DNA of 64,000 bases from Erigeron canadensis (Eukaryota > Streptophyta > Magnoliopsida > Asterales > Asteraceae). Of this stretch, positions 44,251 through 55,700 are shown piece by piece. The translations under genes and the position numbers were made by a program. The notes beneath the pieces are model-generated. The model did no database searches. It was not told the origin of the DNA and saw only the letters and a program-made list of their open reading frames with translations. The stretch lies in NCBI RefSeq assembly GCF_010389155.1, contig NC_057765.1, positions 20,416,270 to 20,480,269 on the forward strand, in the 5' to 3' direction. The stretch's first letter is position 1. Every line of letters begins with the position of its first letter.

Positions 44251-46110
44251 AACTTTTGAGGTTTAGGTTTGCCGAATTCATCTCTAATGATTAATTCGGT
44301 CCAATATCCATCGCTCTTTAATGGAGCCTTGGATGAAGATGGTGTCACCGACTGTTTCTTAGGTGAGGTGAAACGAGTCTTAGGAGGAGAATTCCTTGGT
44401 GAGTGAGTACCAAATCTAGGTTGACTCCCTAATCGATCATAGAATTTAGACGAACTATTAATTCTAACAGGAAGGGATTGATTTTGTTGAGTCATCTTCC
44501 TAGGTGAATTACTCCTTTGAGGTGTACGAGAACGACTTGGACTTACACTACTAAAAATAGTATTCTGTGAAGGTCCCTGTCGTTTTGGAGTTTTAGACCT
44601 ATTATTATGAGCAACAATATCTGAGTCACTAGATCCACCAGAAGACCTACTTCATAACAATAGAAACACAATTTTTTAGCTCTTGCTTTCTTAGCTTTAA
44701 CATCAAACTCAGCTGAAGTCATACCCAAACATTCCTTAAGTTCAATTGTGGCTGACTCCTCTTTTGACAAACCAGTTGACTCATTTTTACCCGAAAAATG
44801 TACTTTCTTTTGAGAATTTTTATGAGTCTTGTATGGAGTTAAGGGAACTTCACTAGACGTAGATTCATCCTTATTCCATACTTTATCAATCTTGTCATGA
44901 TCGATCTTTTCAAAATCAATTTCATTTGATGTGAAAATAGTATCACATCCTTTCATTGTAAAACATTTAATATTCTTATCTACGGGACAAGTTGATTTTA
45001 CTTCACTAGATCCTTTAGAAGTACTAGCATCATAAATTCCATTCTTAGGATCCACTGGTTTAACAAATGAACTCTCAAGCTTATGTTTCTTGTTAAGCTC
45101 CTTAATTTTATCAATCGAGTTTTTTGAACTTTTAGGGGTCTTTGGATCAACATTTTGTTTTTCTGAAACGATTGGATCAACTTCACCACTGTCAATCTTT
45201 TCAGTAAGCTGTGATAGAGACTCTGTATAATTATCATTGAACGGACCTCTAACTTCATTATAACTCATACCCAAACCACTTTTATCCTTTGAATCCCGTG
45301 GTACAGGTTTTTGCATTTGTATTGATCGTATTAAATCAGATCCCCTAATTTGATCTAGTCTTGTATTAAGCTTAACTATCTCCAATTTTGCGTCAACTAA
45401 TATTTTCTCCTTTTTAGAAAAATCTTCAGTTAGTTGAGCATATTGTTCATTTCCTACTTTTTCCATCAGAACTGACTCCTTTAGTTTTTCTTTTAAGGCA
45501 AGAATATCCTTATCAGATGCACGAATCTTATCTTGATAAAGACTTTCTTGTTTTACTAAACAGAATTTTTGGCAAACAAAGAGTTGTTTTCATTTTTAAA
45601 CATGTTGTTCTGACTAGTTAAGTTAATAACTGACTTATTCAAAATAAACACCTCAAGTTTTAAGTCCGACACCATTCTACACACGTCAATTATAGAAGAT
45701 AAAAAACATGATACCTTCTGATCTGCAGCCTTGCAATCTGCCATGTATGCAACGAAGTCTTCAGTTGTCATACCTTCAGGTATCTCAAAGTCCTTCATCT
45801 GTTCTTCAATGCTCTGCATAAAGATGTTATCAACAGGATTTGATGACTCTTTCTTTTCTTCAGATGCTTTTACTGCAGTCATTTGTTCACTCTTAGATCT
45901 TACTGTCTCAGCAACATTACACATATTCTTCTGTACTGTCTCAAATGCACTTTCTTCACTTGAGTACACAGCATAATCAATTGTTGCGGCTACCTCATCA
46001 TATAATTCTACCATGTAGGCATGATTCGAGGTATCATGGGATTGTGTATGCCATTGATAAGTATCATCTAGATTTTGAACAACAACAGCCTTTGACTCCG
46101 AAAATGGTGA
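44251..46110 (-). pseudogene. Gag-protease spacer of element E
   Basis: Three open pieces (45466-44543, 46014-45556 and 44495-44251) matching A. They contain helical coiled-coil segments (YAQLTEDFSKKEKILVDAKL), a Lys/Ser-rich middle (KNSIDKIKELNKKHKLESSF) and a second zinc knuckle start CFYCYEVG, interrupted by a deletion of about 65 bp relative to A. The last part is basic and Ser/Pro-rich (PKTRFTSPKKQSVTPSSSK). Assembly function is inferred; no catalytic motif. Confidence 0.8.
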
Positions 46111-47451
46111 CTAAACTGGCTGCTGTGGAGTAACAGGATATGTAATCATTGCTTGCGTCTTATGATTATTCGGTGTAATACTGCCTTGATTGTAATTTTG
46201 ACGACCAGCAACAGTATTATCAATCCTCTTAGGTCGTTTACACTCTCTTGCAAAATGACGAAATCCATCGCAATTATAACATTTCACCTTGGATTTGTCA
46301 AAACCTTTAGTGCCATTACCTATAGGTCTACCAGTTCTCTGAGTGAATCTTCTGACCTTAATAGTAAGCATGGCAAACTGCCATTGTAGATCCATTTCTT
46401 CCAAATCATCAGGATCTAGTTGATTGTAATCCTCATCAATTACTACAGGATCAGTAACCTTTCCCCCAATAAATGCTTCATGAGCATTACAAAAGGCTGA
46501 GTAAATACTCATTCTTTTTTCTGCAGAACTCATACTCATTGGCATATAGTGGAAAGATTGTGCATTGCTCTTAACATTTGAATTTGTATTGTCATAAGCA
46601 ACATATCCGGCAATACCATCAGCATCTACTATTGGTGTAGCTTCTGCACCACTTAGAAATGCATTATTTCCTGAGCTGGAACTTGCTAAATGAACAGACT
46701 TAGCATGATATAAGGATGGATCTTGTGTAAAATCTGAGTGAGTGTCTTTAATCCTTCTCTTCATATCTCTGTTCTTCAGCTTGGAGACTACCTTCTCAAA
46801 ATCCCATGTACTGTATTCCTGATCATCTTGAAGTTGATGAACATAATCAGTCCAAGTTTTAGGCAGTGAATCCAGAAACTTATCAACTAGCTCAGTTTGA
46901 GGATAAACAACTTCAAAGTATGACAATTCAGTGGTTAGATGACTGAATCGAATAATAATCTCATCAAGAGATTCCCCCTTCAGTCCATTAAAGGCTTCAT
47001 ACTGGCGCTTGAGAAGCTTGATACGGTTCTTCTTCAAAGTTACATCACCCTTACAATACCTTTCGAGAGCATCCCATAAATCCTTTGAAGTAGTGTACTT
47101 TTTAAATAGATGTACACTATCTTGAGGCAATGCCATAGTTAGAGTTGACAAAGCCTTCCCTTCAACAGCGTATCTTTTACGTTCTTCAATAGACATATCA
47201 GCATAAGTGTACCTACTGATCACTCCGTTTTTCTCATATGAAGGCCAATCAAAACCTTGAGTTATTACTAGCCACATTTCCATGTCAGTGAGACGAATGT
47301 AGTCTTCAAAACGTCTCTTCCACATCCAATAATTCTCCATACGGAAAAGGTTTGGAGGTGTATTACCCCGACCAACCTCATGATCATGCATGATCATCTG
47401 GCTGATAAGTAAGGCATTAGGTGAGTTTGCGGCAGCTGGTAAAGTAGTCAT
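46111..47451 (-). pseudogene. Gag of element E
   Basis: A 446-residue open frame from MTTLPAAANSPNALL at 47451. Copia gag core: RMENYWMWKRRFEDYIRLTD, SKDLWDALERYCKGDVTLKK and LDSLPKTWTDYVHQLQ. The zinc knuckle is CYNCDGFRHFAREC. It ends at an in-frame TAG (TCG to TAG compared with A) after TPQQPV, before the spacer. It is the best-preserved gag in the window. The start is supported by the same ATG in A. Confidence 0.94.
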
Positions 47452-47886
47452 TTTGAATCGTTTGATAACAAATTAAACGAAATAATATTAAGTTCGTGTG
47501 AGAGGAAGTACACGTGGCACGAAGTACACGAAACACGAAGTTACGTGGCACGAAGCACGAAGTCACGTGGCACGAAGCTGTATGACTTTCACGAAGTACA
47601 CGTGGCACGAAGTACAGCACGAAGTACCGCGTCACGGCCTAAGTCACGAAGGGTAGTTCGTGTTGACGTGGCACGAAGTAAAACTAAGTCACACGAGTCA
47701 CACGTGACACAAAGTCCACGAAGTGACAAAGATGTAAGCACGAAGCAAAAACCAACCTCGTGCTAACGTAAGCACGAAGTGTCACACGAAGGAGAACACG
47801 AAAACGCAAATTAACACGAATTTCGAATGAAATTGCAATCAATAGCCAATCAAACGATCTTAAACCTTCTGGTAATCAACCTTAGG
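47452..47886 (-). other. 5' leader of element E
   Basis: About 435 bp with several ACGTGGCACGAAG repeats at 47510-47640 in irregular spacing. No gene. Confidence 0.8.
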
Positions 47887-47898
47887 GCTCTGATACCA
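47887..47898 (-). other. Primer binding site of element E
   Basis: Minus-strand TGGTATCAGAGC, two bases inside the LTR. Initiator methionine tRNA type. Confidence 0.93.
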
Positions 47899-47900
47899 TT

Positions 47901-48584
47901 TGTAAGGTGCCCTATTGTTGCGTGGATCGTAATACGACGTGATTCGTTATGTCAAGAGTGCGGAATCCTCTTGAGATAACTAGATTACTATTGCCTTTTG
48001 TTGATTAATGAGCAATTAGCCAACCCAAAGAGATGCACAAGGCTTGTGGTTCGTGTAGGAGATCACACGAAAGAACAAATAACCTTAGCTTGTAAATTCA
48101 TGAAATACTCTTAAGAATTCGTAAATCATTAACCTAATTTCGTAGATTAGGTCTTGTATTTATACTAGTTAAGTATTGGATCGTGTGGGCTTAGGCCTCA
48201 ATTACGTATTAGGCCCTAAACAATAAACAATCGTTCTGCCTCGTGCTGACGTCAGCACGAGGTTGTTCCTACATGCTGATGACGTCAGCACGAGGGATGA
48301 CCTTTAGTTCTTTGTTTTGACTTTGTTTGACTCGTACATAACATCCAATCACCGTTTAAGTGTTCTATGACACTTATAAACCTTGATTCTATGTTCGTGT
48401 ACCTGCAAAACAATATATAACACACAAACACAATACAAAACATAAACAGATATAATATTGAAGTTCAAACGTAATCATTAAATATCAACATAAGTTATTA
48501 TTTAAATGATTACAAACAAGTTTCTAAAAACGTAAATAATAATCAAATCTATGTTGCGATTGTCACACCAAATCTGCATCTACA
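47901..48584 (-). repeat. 5' LTR of element E
   Basis: 684 bp, TGTAAGGTGCCC...GCATCTACA, with canonical TG/CA ends. It contains a minus-strand TATAAATA at 48157-48164 with TGACGTCA sites upstream at 48247-48254 and 48280-48287, the expected order for a U3 promoter. Confidence 0.95.
48239..48262. promoter_or_regulatory. Perfect 24-bp palindrome around TGACGTCA
   Basis: Symmetric about the ACGT core, from CCTCGTGC through TGACGTCA to GCACGAGG. TGACGTCA is the palindromic bZIP (CRE/TGA-type) binding core. A half-symmetric relative follows at 48273-48295. Confidence 0.88.
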
Positions 48585-48589
48585 CTATC
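48585..48589. repeat. Target site duplication of element E, right copy
   Basis: CTATC, matching 34094-34098. Confidence 0.9.
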
Positions 48590-49660
48590 TATCTTACAAC
48601 CTGCATGATCTGAAACTGAATAACCCATTAGATCTAACCCTGGGCCTTTGGGATACCAAAGACCAAGGCTAGGGCACCATTTTAGGTACCTAAAAATGCG
48701 CTTGACAGCGTATAAATGTGATTCTTTTGGGTTAGCCTGAAATCTGGCACATAAACATGTTGCAAACATTATATCTGGTCGACTTGCAGTTAAGTACATC
48801 AGTGAGCCAACCATTCCACGATATTCTTTTTGGTCCACTGGTTTTGCATTTGGATCATAATCCAAATTCAAAGGTGCTGCAATGGGTGTGTTTTTCGATG
48901 GGATTGAATCAAATTTGTATTTTCTTAACAAATCTCTAACATATTTTTCTTGGTTAATAAAGATACCATCCATGGTTTGTTTAATTTGTAAACCTAAGAA
49001 AAACGTTAATTCTCCCATTAAACTCATTTCAAACTCAGTGGACATGATTTTTGAAAATTTTTTACACATTGCATCATTAGTTGATCCAAATATAATGTCG
49101 TCAACATAAATTTGTACCGGTAAGATATTACCTTTTTCTTTCAAGATAAACAAGGTATTATCTATTGCACCTCTTAGAAAACCATGTTTAAGAAGATGTT
49201 TGGTTAAAGTGTCATACCAGGCTTTGGGGGCTTGTCTAAGACCATACAATGCTTTGTTCAGTCTATATACCCAGTGAGGATGCTTCTCATCAATGAAGCC
49301 TGGAGTCTGTTTAAAATACACTTCTTCTTCCAATGTTCCATTTAGAAACGCACTTTTGACATCCATCTGGTAGACTTTGAATTGCAGATGGGCTGCATAA
49401 GCCAAGAAAATTCGTATGGCTTCAAGTCTTGCAACTAGAGCAAAAGTCTCATCAAAATCAACACCTTCTGCTTGACAATAATCAACTCCTTCTGCTTGGC
49501 AATAACCCTTGGCAACCAATCTGGCTTTGTTTCTAACCACATTGCCATCTTCATCCATCTTGTTTCGGTAAACCCATCTTGTTCCAATAGGTTCCTTCTT
49601 CAACCCTGGTGGACAAGGAACAAGTTCCCACACATTGTTCCTCTCAAACTGGATAAGCTT
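48585..49660 (-). pseudogene. Reverse transcriptase of element L
   Basis: Open from 49633 ([20 protein letters not shown]). It has [15 protein letters not shown], an in-frame repeated CQAEGVD (49470-49510), [56 protein letters not shown] at 49097-49108 and [14 protein letters not shown]. The connection [18 protein letters not shown] follows, then [11 protein letters not shown], where E inserted. A stop near 49660 cuts it from the RT start. Confidence 0.93.
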
Positions 49661-50642
49661 TTATTGCATTGCTTCTACCCAGCTTGGGTCTGCCATAGCC
49701 TCATCAATCTTCTTTGGTTCAATCAGTGATAAGAAGGTGACGTTCAAGCATTGTTCACTTGTGGCGCTTCTAGTCTGAACCCCACTAGGGACATACTGGA
49801 GGTAACCACTCCCTTGGTTGGGGGTTGTGCCGCCCCCTTGGATCTCCAATTATCTGCTCAATTGGATGCGTTTGTGTCCATTTAGTGTATTGACTAAGTT
49901 GGTGTACAACAATATCAGTGTAAGTCACCTGAGGAACCTCCACAGTTGTTGAAACCGGAGGAGGATCAGTCCAGACTTCTTCAACATCCTCATCAGATTC
50001 AATGAGATCACGATTTGCATCGTGGAATTCTTCAGTTGAAGGCATATCTTGAACAACTGGAGAACTTTGAGTCTGAACTGGTTCTGATACTGGAGTGGCA
50101 CGAACATCAGATCCAATCACCAGTTTTTGTGGTAAATTAAAACTGATGGAGGGATAGAATGAAGTGTCAGTGGAGCTTTTCTTTTGTGCAACTGGTTCCA
50201 AGTCTTGGTGACTGGAAACATCTTCTGTTGTAGAAACTGATTGATAAACTTTATCAGATACACCAAAATCAACTGGGATAACTGAAGATAAATCAAGGCT
50301 TGGTCGTTTATTGATTGCTTCATTTGATTCATCGAATGTGATATGAATTGTCTCATGTACCTTTTGGAGTCTATAATTATAAACTCTATAGGCCTTTCTT
50401 ATATCTGAATAACACACAAAAACACCTTCGTCAGCCTTTGCATCAAACTTTTCCAACTGACTGGAATCGTTAAGAATATAAACTGGACAACCAAATACAT
50501 GGAAATAACCAATATTTGGTTTACGATTCCTTGGTATACTTGAGCTCAAATCTTTTGATGAGAGAGATGATTTCACCAGGTGCACCACTTTTTGATTTGA
50601 TGAATACCACCTAACAATATCTGATGTATTCATCAACCACAA
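49661..50642 (-). pseudogene. Integrase tail and linker of element L
   Basis: After a deletion of the catalytic core, it resumes with IPRNRKPNIGYFHVFGCPVY, the integrase C-terminal motif EKFDAKADEGVFV and YRVYNYRLQKVHETIHITFD. A Ser/Pro/Val-rich linker and the RT start (IEPKKIDEAMADPSWVEAMQ) follow, with a frameshift near 49850. The second D and the E of the integrase DDE site are absent. Confidence 0.88.
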
Positions 50643-51363
50643 CTAAAGTGTATCTCTTACCAGCTTTAGTTTGAACATTCACTGGACCAAAGAGATCCAT
50701 ACGTAACATGTGAAGAAGTTTAGTGATACTGAAGTTTTGCCTGGTCTTGAAACTGGCTCTTTTCTTCTTGCCCATCTCACACCCTGGACATAGCTTTTCC
50801 TTTTTAAAAGAAATTAAAGGTATCCCATCCACTAATTGCTTTCTTGACAACTTATTGTTATTTTTGAAATTAAGGTGTGATAACCTTTTATGCCATAACC
50901 AGTTGGTGTCCTCATTAGCTTTTGCATAGAAACAATGTTCTTTTGGAGCTGGTTCCATGTCCATAATGTACACATTTCCCTTTCTTGGAGCGATCATTAC
51001 CACTTGCCAATCCTTGTTAAAAATGGTGCCTTGTGCAACATCGAACAGAACTCTGAAGCCATCATCACACAGTTGACTTACACTGATCAGGTTATATTTC
51101 AAACCATTTACAAATGCGACTTTAGTGAATTTGACTTGTCCATTGTTAAGCATACCATATCCTTCAGTTTTTCCACTACCATCATTACCAAAATTCACTG
51201 TCGATCCATCTTGGACAGTGAACTTTTCCAGCAGGGGCTTACATCCTGTCATAGTCCGTCCAACTGCGTTGTCCAGATACCAGATATGCTTCTTTCGATC
51301 GCCCTGCACACCCACAAAATCATTAGTAGTTTTTGTGAACCCATCTTTTCTTGATGGGTTCAC
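50643..51363 (-). pseudogene. Protease and GAG-pre-integrase of element L
   Basis: The protease motif is altered: YLDNAVGRTMTG (51255-51290) where relatives have DSGCSRHMTG. The Asp is kept but the invariant Ser-Gly is lost, so activity is unlikely. It continues YGMLNNGQVKFTKVAFVNG, SVSQLCDDGFRVLFD, the zinc region WHKRLSHLNF...CPGCEMGKKKR and LRMDLFGPVNVQ, then ends in VVVDEYIRYC, where the core deletion begins. Confidence 0.9.
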
Positions 51364-52141
51364 TGTACTTCACCTGAGAAGTCATAGTTGATTGTTGAAG
51401 GGTGGAACTAGAGGCTGAATCTGGAGCTTGTTCAGTTACTTCAGATTCACGAGTAAAAACAATTGGTACTTGGTATTTGTTTCCCATTTTATTTTCAGTT
51501 TTGGTTCCAGGTGGAACCTTTTGTTTTTGTTTAGACTTGGAAAGGGTTTTGACACTTAGCTTTTCAACTAAAGGAGAAGAAGCTCCTTCCAGATTTTTGA
51601 TTCTGGTAGTACAACTGTGAACCTGCCTAGACAAAAGTTGGAGTCGACTATCCTGTTTCAGCAAAATCTCATTTTCTACAGACACCTGAACCTTGGACTT
51701 AGGTTCAATTTGATTCTTAGTCTTAGGATTCTTGGGCTCCTTTGACTTTTGAGGTAAAGGCTTTTCACAATCAACCTTTTTAACTGGAGCTTTAGTCTGA
51801 TTGGCTCCAGTTTTAACCTCAACAGGGGTGATTTCAACAGATTCAGTTTTGAAATTCTTAGGTTGATCATAAGGAGTTTCAACTTCAAGAGATGAAGGAA
51901 ATGCATGGAGATCTGGTATGACAGCTGCCATTTGAAGATCTCCTGATTTCCATGCATTCTTTTGGGCATTAATTGCTCTTGAAAAAGCATCATAATTCTT
52001 CTTAGATGCTTTAACCCAGGACTTGATAATCTCTTTTTCTTTCTCAAGATCAAATTTTAAACTTTGATTTTCAAGTTTTAAAGCTTCAACTTTCAAAACT
52101 AACTCTTTTAGAGCCAACTGGACACTCTGCACGTCATTCAA
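51323..52141 (-). pseudogene. Coiled-coil gag spacer of element L
   Basis: A 272-residue open frame. A long heptad-type start (LALKELVLKVEALKLENQSL, KEKEIIKSWVKASKKN) is followed by a Lys/Pro/Thr-rich region (PLPQKSKEPKNPKTKNQIEP) and a polar tail. It overlaps the end of the gag frame at 52138-52141, so a frameshift or a former fusion is implied. Same position as the spacers in A, B and E. Confidence 0.8.
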
Positions 52142-53199
52142 CTGGGTTTCACATTGTTTAATTCAGTTAAAATTATTTCCAGATATCTTTCACTATCAGT
52201 TCTTACAGTTTCTACAAACAATAAATCACCATTGAGTGATTCAGCAATGTCCAGTTTCAATTCAGGGTCATCCTGCTTATCATAATCACATACCTTTTTC
52301 ATAATGATGTCCACCCATCTTCCTGCAATGACATCATCTTTCACCAGATGTTGCTGTTGATCTTCTAGTGCCATAAAACACATATCCCTAATCTCTTCCT
52401 CATCATCAGATGAATCATCAGAGAGTTCCCACATTCCTTTAGTGTTTGCCATCATGCATTTATTCTTTTCTTTTTCTTTTTCAAGAGACAAGAGGGCAAT
52501 TTGTGCCTTAAGCTTCTTATATTTAGCTTTATATTTATCATCAGGCACATTATTCATTGGGACGAGAGGACCAGATTGATTGTTCATTTGACTAGATCTG
52601 CATTCCTTCATAAAGTGACCTTTCTTATCACACATATAGCAAGTAAGACTGGCCTTGTCCAGAGAGTTGGAGCTAGAAGCATTGTTGGAACCATTAAATC
52701 GATTAGATTTATGCTTAAACCTATTAAAGGTCTTGGCAATCATGGCTACCAGATCACCATCGTCAGTTTCATCACAACCAACACTGGTCTCAGTGGTCAA
52801 ACCAGAGTTCAGCAAATTGCTTAACATCTCCTTCATAGAATGTAACTTGACATTCTCAGCAGAAATTAAAGCAGCACAAGGTTGTCCAGTGAAACTGGTT
52901 ACCTTAGAACTTTGGACATGGTTTATGGCATCCTGTTTAGCCATAAGTCTTGCAGCATTGTTATCCTCAGTGAATCTAAAAGCTCCATAGAGAGATGCAA
53001 GAGTGTGACTGTGCAGGGTCTTAGCTTGTCTTAGGACAAGAATCATATTTTCCCATTTAGATGGAAGAATATCACAAAATTTCTCAAGAAGGATGTCCTT
53101 GTCTTTTTCAATACCCAACCCTCTCAACTGATTAATAAGGCTAGTAAATCTGGTATAAGTACCAGTTAGATATTCATTAGGTAGAGCAAAGAAGGATTC
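52138..53199 (-). pseudogene. Gag C-terminal part of element L
   Basis: Open from 53127. Gag fold region (LLEKFCDILPSKWENMILVL), zinc knuckle CYMCDKKGHFMKEC, then a Lys-rich stretch, an acidic SDDSSDDEEEIRD and a helical end. A TAG at 53197-53199 separates it from the N-terminal gag. It ends in LTELNNVKPS. Confidence 0.9.
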
Positions 53200-53768
53200 C
53201 TACTTCTTGTTTAAGGCAACTTTCCTAGTGACAATGGTGTCATCACCTCCTTCAAACAGAATGACCAATTCATCCCACATCGCCTTGGCACTGGGAAACA
53301 ACACAAGTGTTGGAATTAAGTCTTCAGGGACAGCAGCAAGGATCATGTTTTTCAGTCGGGTATCCAAGCCTACCAGTCTACGATCCTCATCTGACCAGTG
53401 GTCTTCTGGTTTTTCTCTAGAGCCTCTTCTTCCAGTTGGATCAAGAAGAGGACTTACCTCGAGAGACATGGGTACATAAGGTCCATCCTTAAGGATTTTT
53501 AACATATACCTCTCTATCCCACTAAAATACAGCAGCATTCTGGCCTTCCATGTCCAAATGTTTCACCATTCCCATCAAATTTGGGAACATGAGTATTTGA
53601 GTAATGGACATGGACGTGGTTGGGGGCATTAGGAGGAAGTGGAGGAGGATTGGTATTAGCAATTTGATTAACATTTTGATTAGGTACAGTATTGTTAACA
53701 TTAATGTTTTCATCATGACCAGGACCATTCTCACCTTCAGTAGTAGACATCTTAGTAAATCTAGGCAA
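53200..53768 (-). pseudogene. Gag N-terminal part of element L
   Basis: Two overlapping frames. The first (MPRFTKMSTTEGENGPGHDE, Asn/Pro-rich, to 53514) is followed by a frameshift into LLYFSGIERYMLKILKDGPY, DHWSDEDRRLVGLDTRLKNM and AKAMWDELVILFEGGDD. These match copia gag-type motifs. Confidence 0.85.
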
Positions 53769-53781
53769 TTATGTTAGCCTT

Positions 53782-53795
53782 CTGCTTAGATACCA
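53782..53795 (-). other. Primer binding site of element L
   Basis: Minus-strand TGGTATCTAAGCAG, two bases inside the LTR. It differs from TGGTATCAGAGC of families 1 and 2 at several bases, so either the primer tRNA differs or the site has decayed. Confidence 0.8.
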
Positions 53796-53797
53796 CT

Positions 53798-54757
53798 TAT
53801 AAGTCCGAACTCAAGAGATGGTACTAACTGAAGACACCTCTATGTCAATGGTGAGATTTCTTTGCAATATAAACACTGAACTGGAGAAGTCCAGTTACAG
53901 TGAATGTATACCGAGTCCTTAGTTAGATTACTTAGCAGGTGACAATAAGGAAAAGACAATGCAATAAGTAAATACAACAAAGTAAAAATGGTGAGACCAA
54001 GTTGTAATTTTCAAATGTATTTTATTTATTGATGCTAAATAAAATTCAAGGTTGTTGCGGAACCAAGATAATACATAAGTGTAAATATCCTAACAACCTA
54101 TGAAATACAAACGATCTATACTTAGAAATTCTCTTTAACAATCGCAACACTTAAAGTTGTGAAGTGTTCCATTTTACGATTGAGAGAATATTGCATAATT
54201 GCATCAAGAATATTGCAAAAGTTTGAATATGCAAAGTTATATTCTTGTTGTGCAAAGACCTCTATTTATAGACAAAGTTGGCATTGGGATTCGAACTTTG
54301 TCGTATAGATATGGTTGACAGCATTTAAGGAAACTAGGTGAGTTCCTTTGAAATGCTTGATAAGGTAAGTCAAAATGTTACTTTATCCAACCTGCTTTAT
54401 GCACTTTTGTACTTTAATCATAGACAAATGATATTGTCTGTATAAAGCTGGATAAAGCAAAAAGGTCTTCCTCGTAAACAGTGTAAAGCATTGTAAAGGC
54501 TTTAGACTGATATTCTCCAGTTTCAATCTGTGTCGAATGCCAACTGGTGTTCGATGCCATTGTCATTCTCTATCTTCCACTTGTTGTCTTCGACGTCAAT
54601 TGGAATGTCTTCAGTTCTGATCAGATCTCAACTAGAGGAAGTCTTCAGTTGCATTAACTGTACGTTGCAACTAGACTTCAATATATTTCTGAACAAATCT
54701 TCTGGTCTCCAGATGCAACTGAAGACTGGCCAGTTTTAGTCGAAACTGGTCCTAACA
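53798..54757 (-). repeat. 5' LTR of element L
   Basis: 960 bp. On the plus strand it starts TATAAGTCCGAAC (TG to TA change) and ends ACTGGTCCTAACA. It has many CTCCAG/CTGGAG words. The partner LTR is missing at the left end of L (29506). Flank 54758-54762 is ATGCA. Confidence 0.85.
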
Positions 54758-54760
54758 ATG

Positions 54761-55410
54761 CATTTTCCTCACTTTGTTTCACAAAATTAACACTCCGTAC
54801 ATGTGACAAAACTCAACACTTAGGTTATGTTTGACAAGAGCTTTTCAAAAGTTTCCAGGGAGCTTTACTTTTAAAGTTTGAAGAAAAAGCTCATATTGTG
54901 TTAAAAGCGTTGTTTAGGTGCAAGTATCTTTAGTTTTTATTTAAAAGGAAAGACTCCATACAAAAAGTTACAGCTACAGTTTCCATCCAAACACCTCTAA
55001 AATATAAAATCTCTAGCTAATAGTTTTATTTAAAAGCTACAACTTATACTTTGGGACTTCTATCAAATCACAACATATACATTTTCTTCACTTTATTTCA
55101 CAAATTAACACTTCATACATGTGACAAAACTCAACACCTAGGTTATGTTCAACAAGAGCTTTTCAAAAGTTTTCATCGAGCTTTACTATTTAAGTTTGAA
55201 GAAAAAGATCATGTTGTGTTAAAAAAGTTGTTAACTGGATGCAACTATTTTTAACTTTTATTTAAAAGGAAAGGCTCTACACAAATTACTCTTAAAATTA
55301 TAGCTACAGTTTTCATCCAAATACCTCTAAAATATAAAATTTCTAGATAATAGTTTTGTTTTAAAGCTACAACTTATACCTATAACTACTTTTATCAAAC
55401 ATAAACTTAA
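54761..55410. repeat. Tandemly duplicated MITE-like unit
   Basis: Two copies, 54761-55079 and 55080 to about 55400, offset by 319 bp and clearly related, including their flanks. Inside each lies a terminal inverted repeat of the form TAGGTTATGTTTGACAAGAG (54821; TAGGTTATGTTCAACAAGAG at 55139), answered by CTTTTATCAAACATAAACTTA (about 55389-55409) in copy 2 and a decayed version in copy 1. This is a hAT-type MITE style. No coding capacity. Confidence 0.7.
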
Positions 55411-55700
55411 TATATGAAAAGACATGCCATTAAATGCATATTTATCATTTAAGAGAAAATCTTTTAACATGTGTTGACCAAAAAGTAAAGATGATAATGT
55501 GCTTAGACAATTTATCCAAGGATGATAATGTGCATGTACTCAATTGTTAAAAAGATCTTGAAGTCTAGTCCGTAATCTTCAACTTTAATTAATTAATTCT
55601 ATATATGGTTCCATATGTCATATATTCATAGACTAGTCTTAATATATATACTTTACTATATGTATTATTTTATTTTTCAAATGAGTTGAGCTACTGTGTG
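55411..55700. other. AT-rich stretch, nothing recognised
   Basis: About 290 bp. No gene, repeat or motif is recognised apart from TATATA stretches. Confidence 0.6.

Larger units (their letters stand above)
34099..48584 (-). mobile_element. Copia element E (family 2), complete, with extra ORF
   Basis: About 14.5 kb on the minus strand with LTRs 34099-34451 and 47901-48584, PPT 34452-34463, PBS 47887-47898, and a CTATC duplication in L. Sense order: leader, gag, spacer, protease, integrase, RT, RNase H, 2.5 kb noncoding tract with a promoter-like block, a long extra ORF, PPT. The left LTR lacks about 330 bp of U3. Several stops, a deleted piece of integrase and frameshifts make it defective, but it is the most complete family-2 copy here. 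Confidence 0.95.
48585..54757 (-). mobile_element. Copia element L (family 3), right (5') segment
   Basis: The 5' half of L after the E insertion: RT, remnants of integrase, protease, spacer, gag, PBS and 5' LTR. Together with 29506-34098 this is one element, broken by E. It carries a protease active-site change, a deletion of the integrase core and several stops. Confidence 0.93.

Noticed and set aside
44220..51310. Conserved TGCAG/GG before the protease as a splice acceptor
   Set aside because: It recurs in several families, but the protein there is also conserved (QG before the protease motif). Protein constraint explains it without splicing.
49472..51391. Several plus-strand ORFs over L pol
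   Set aside because: Shadows of the minus-strand polyprotein.
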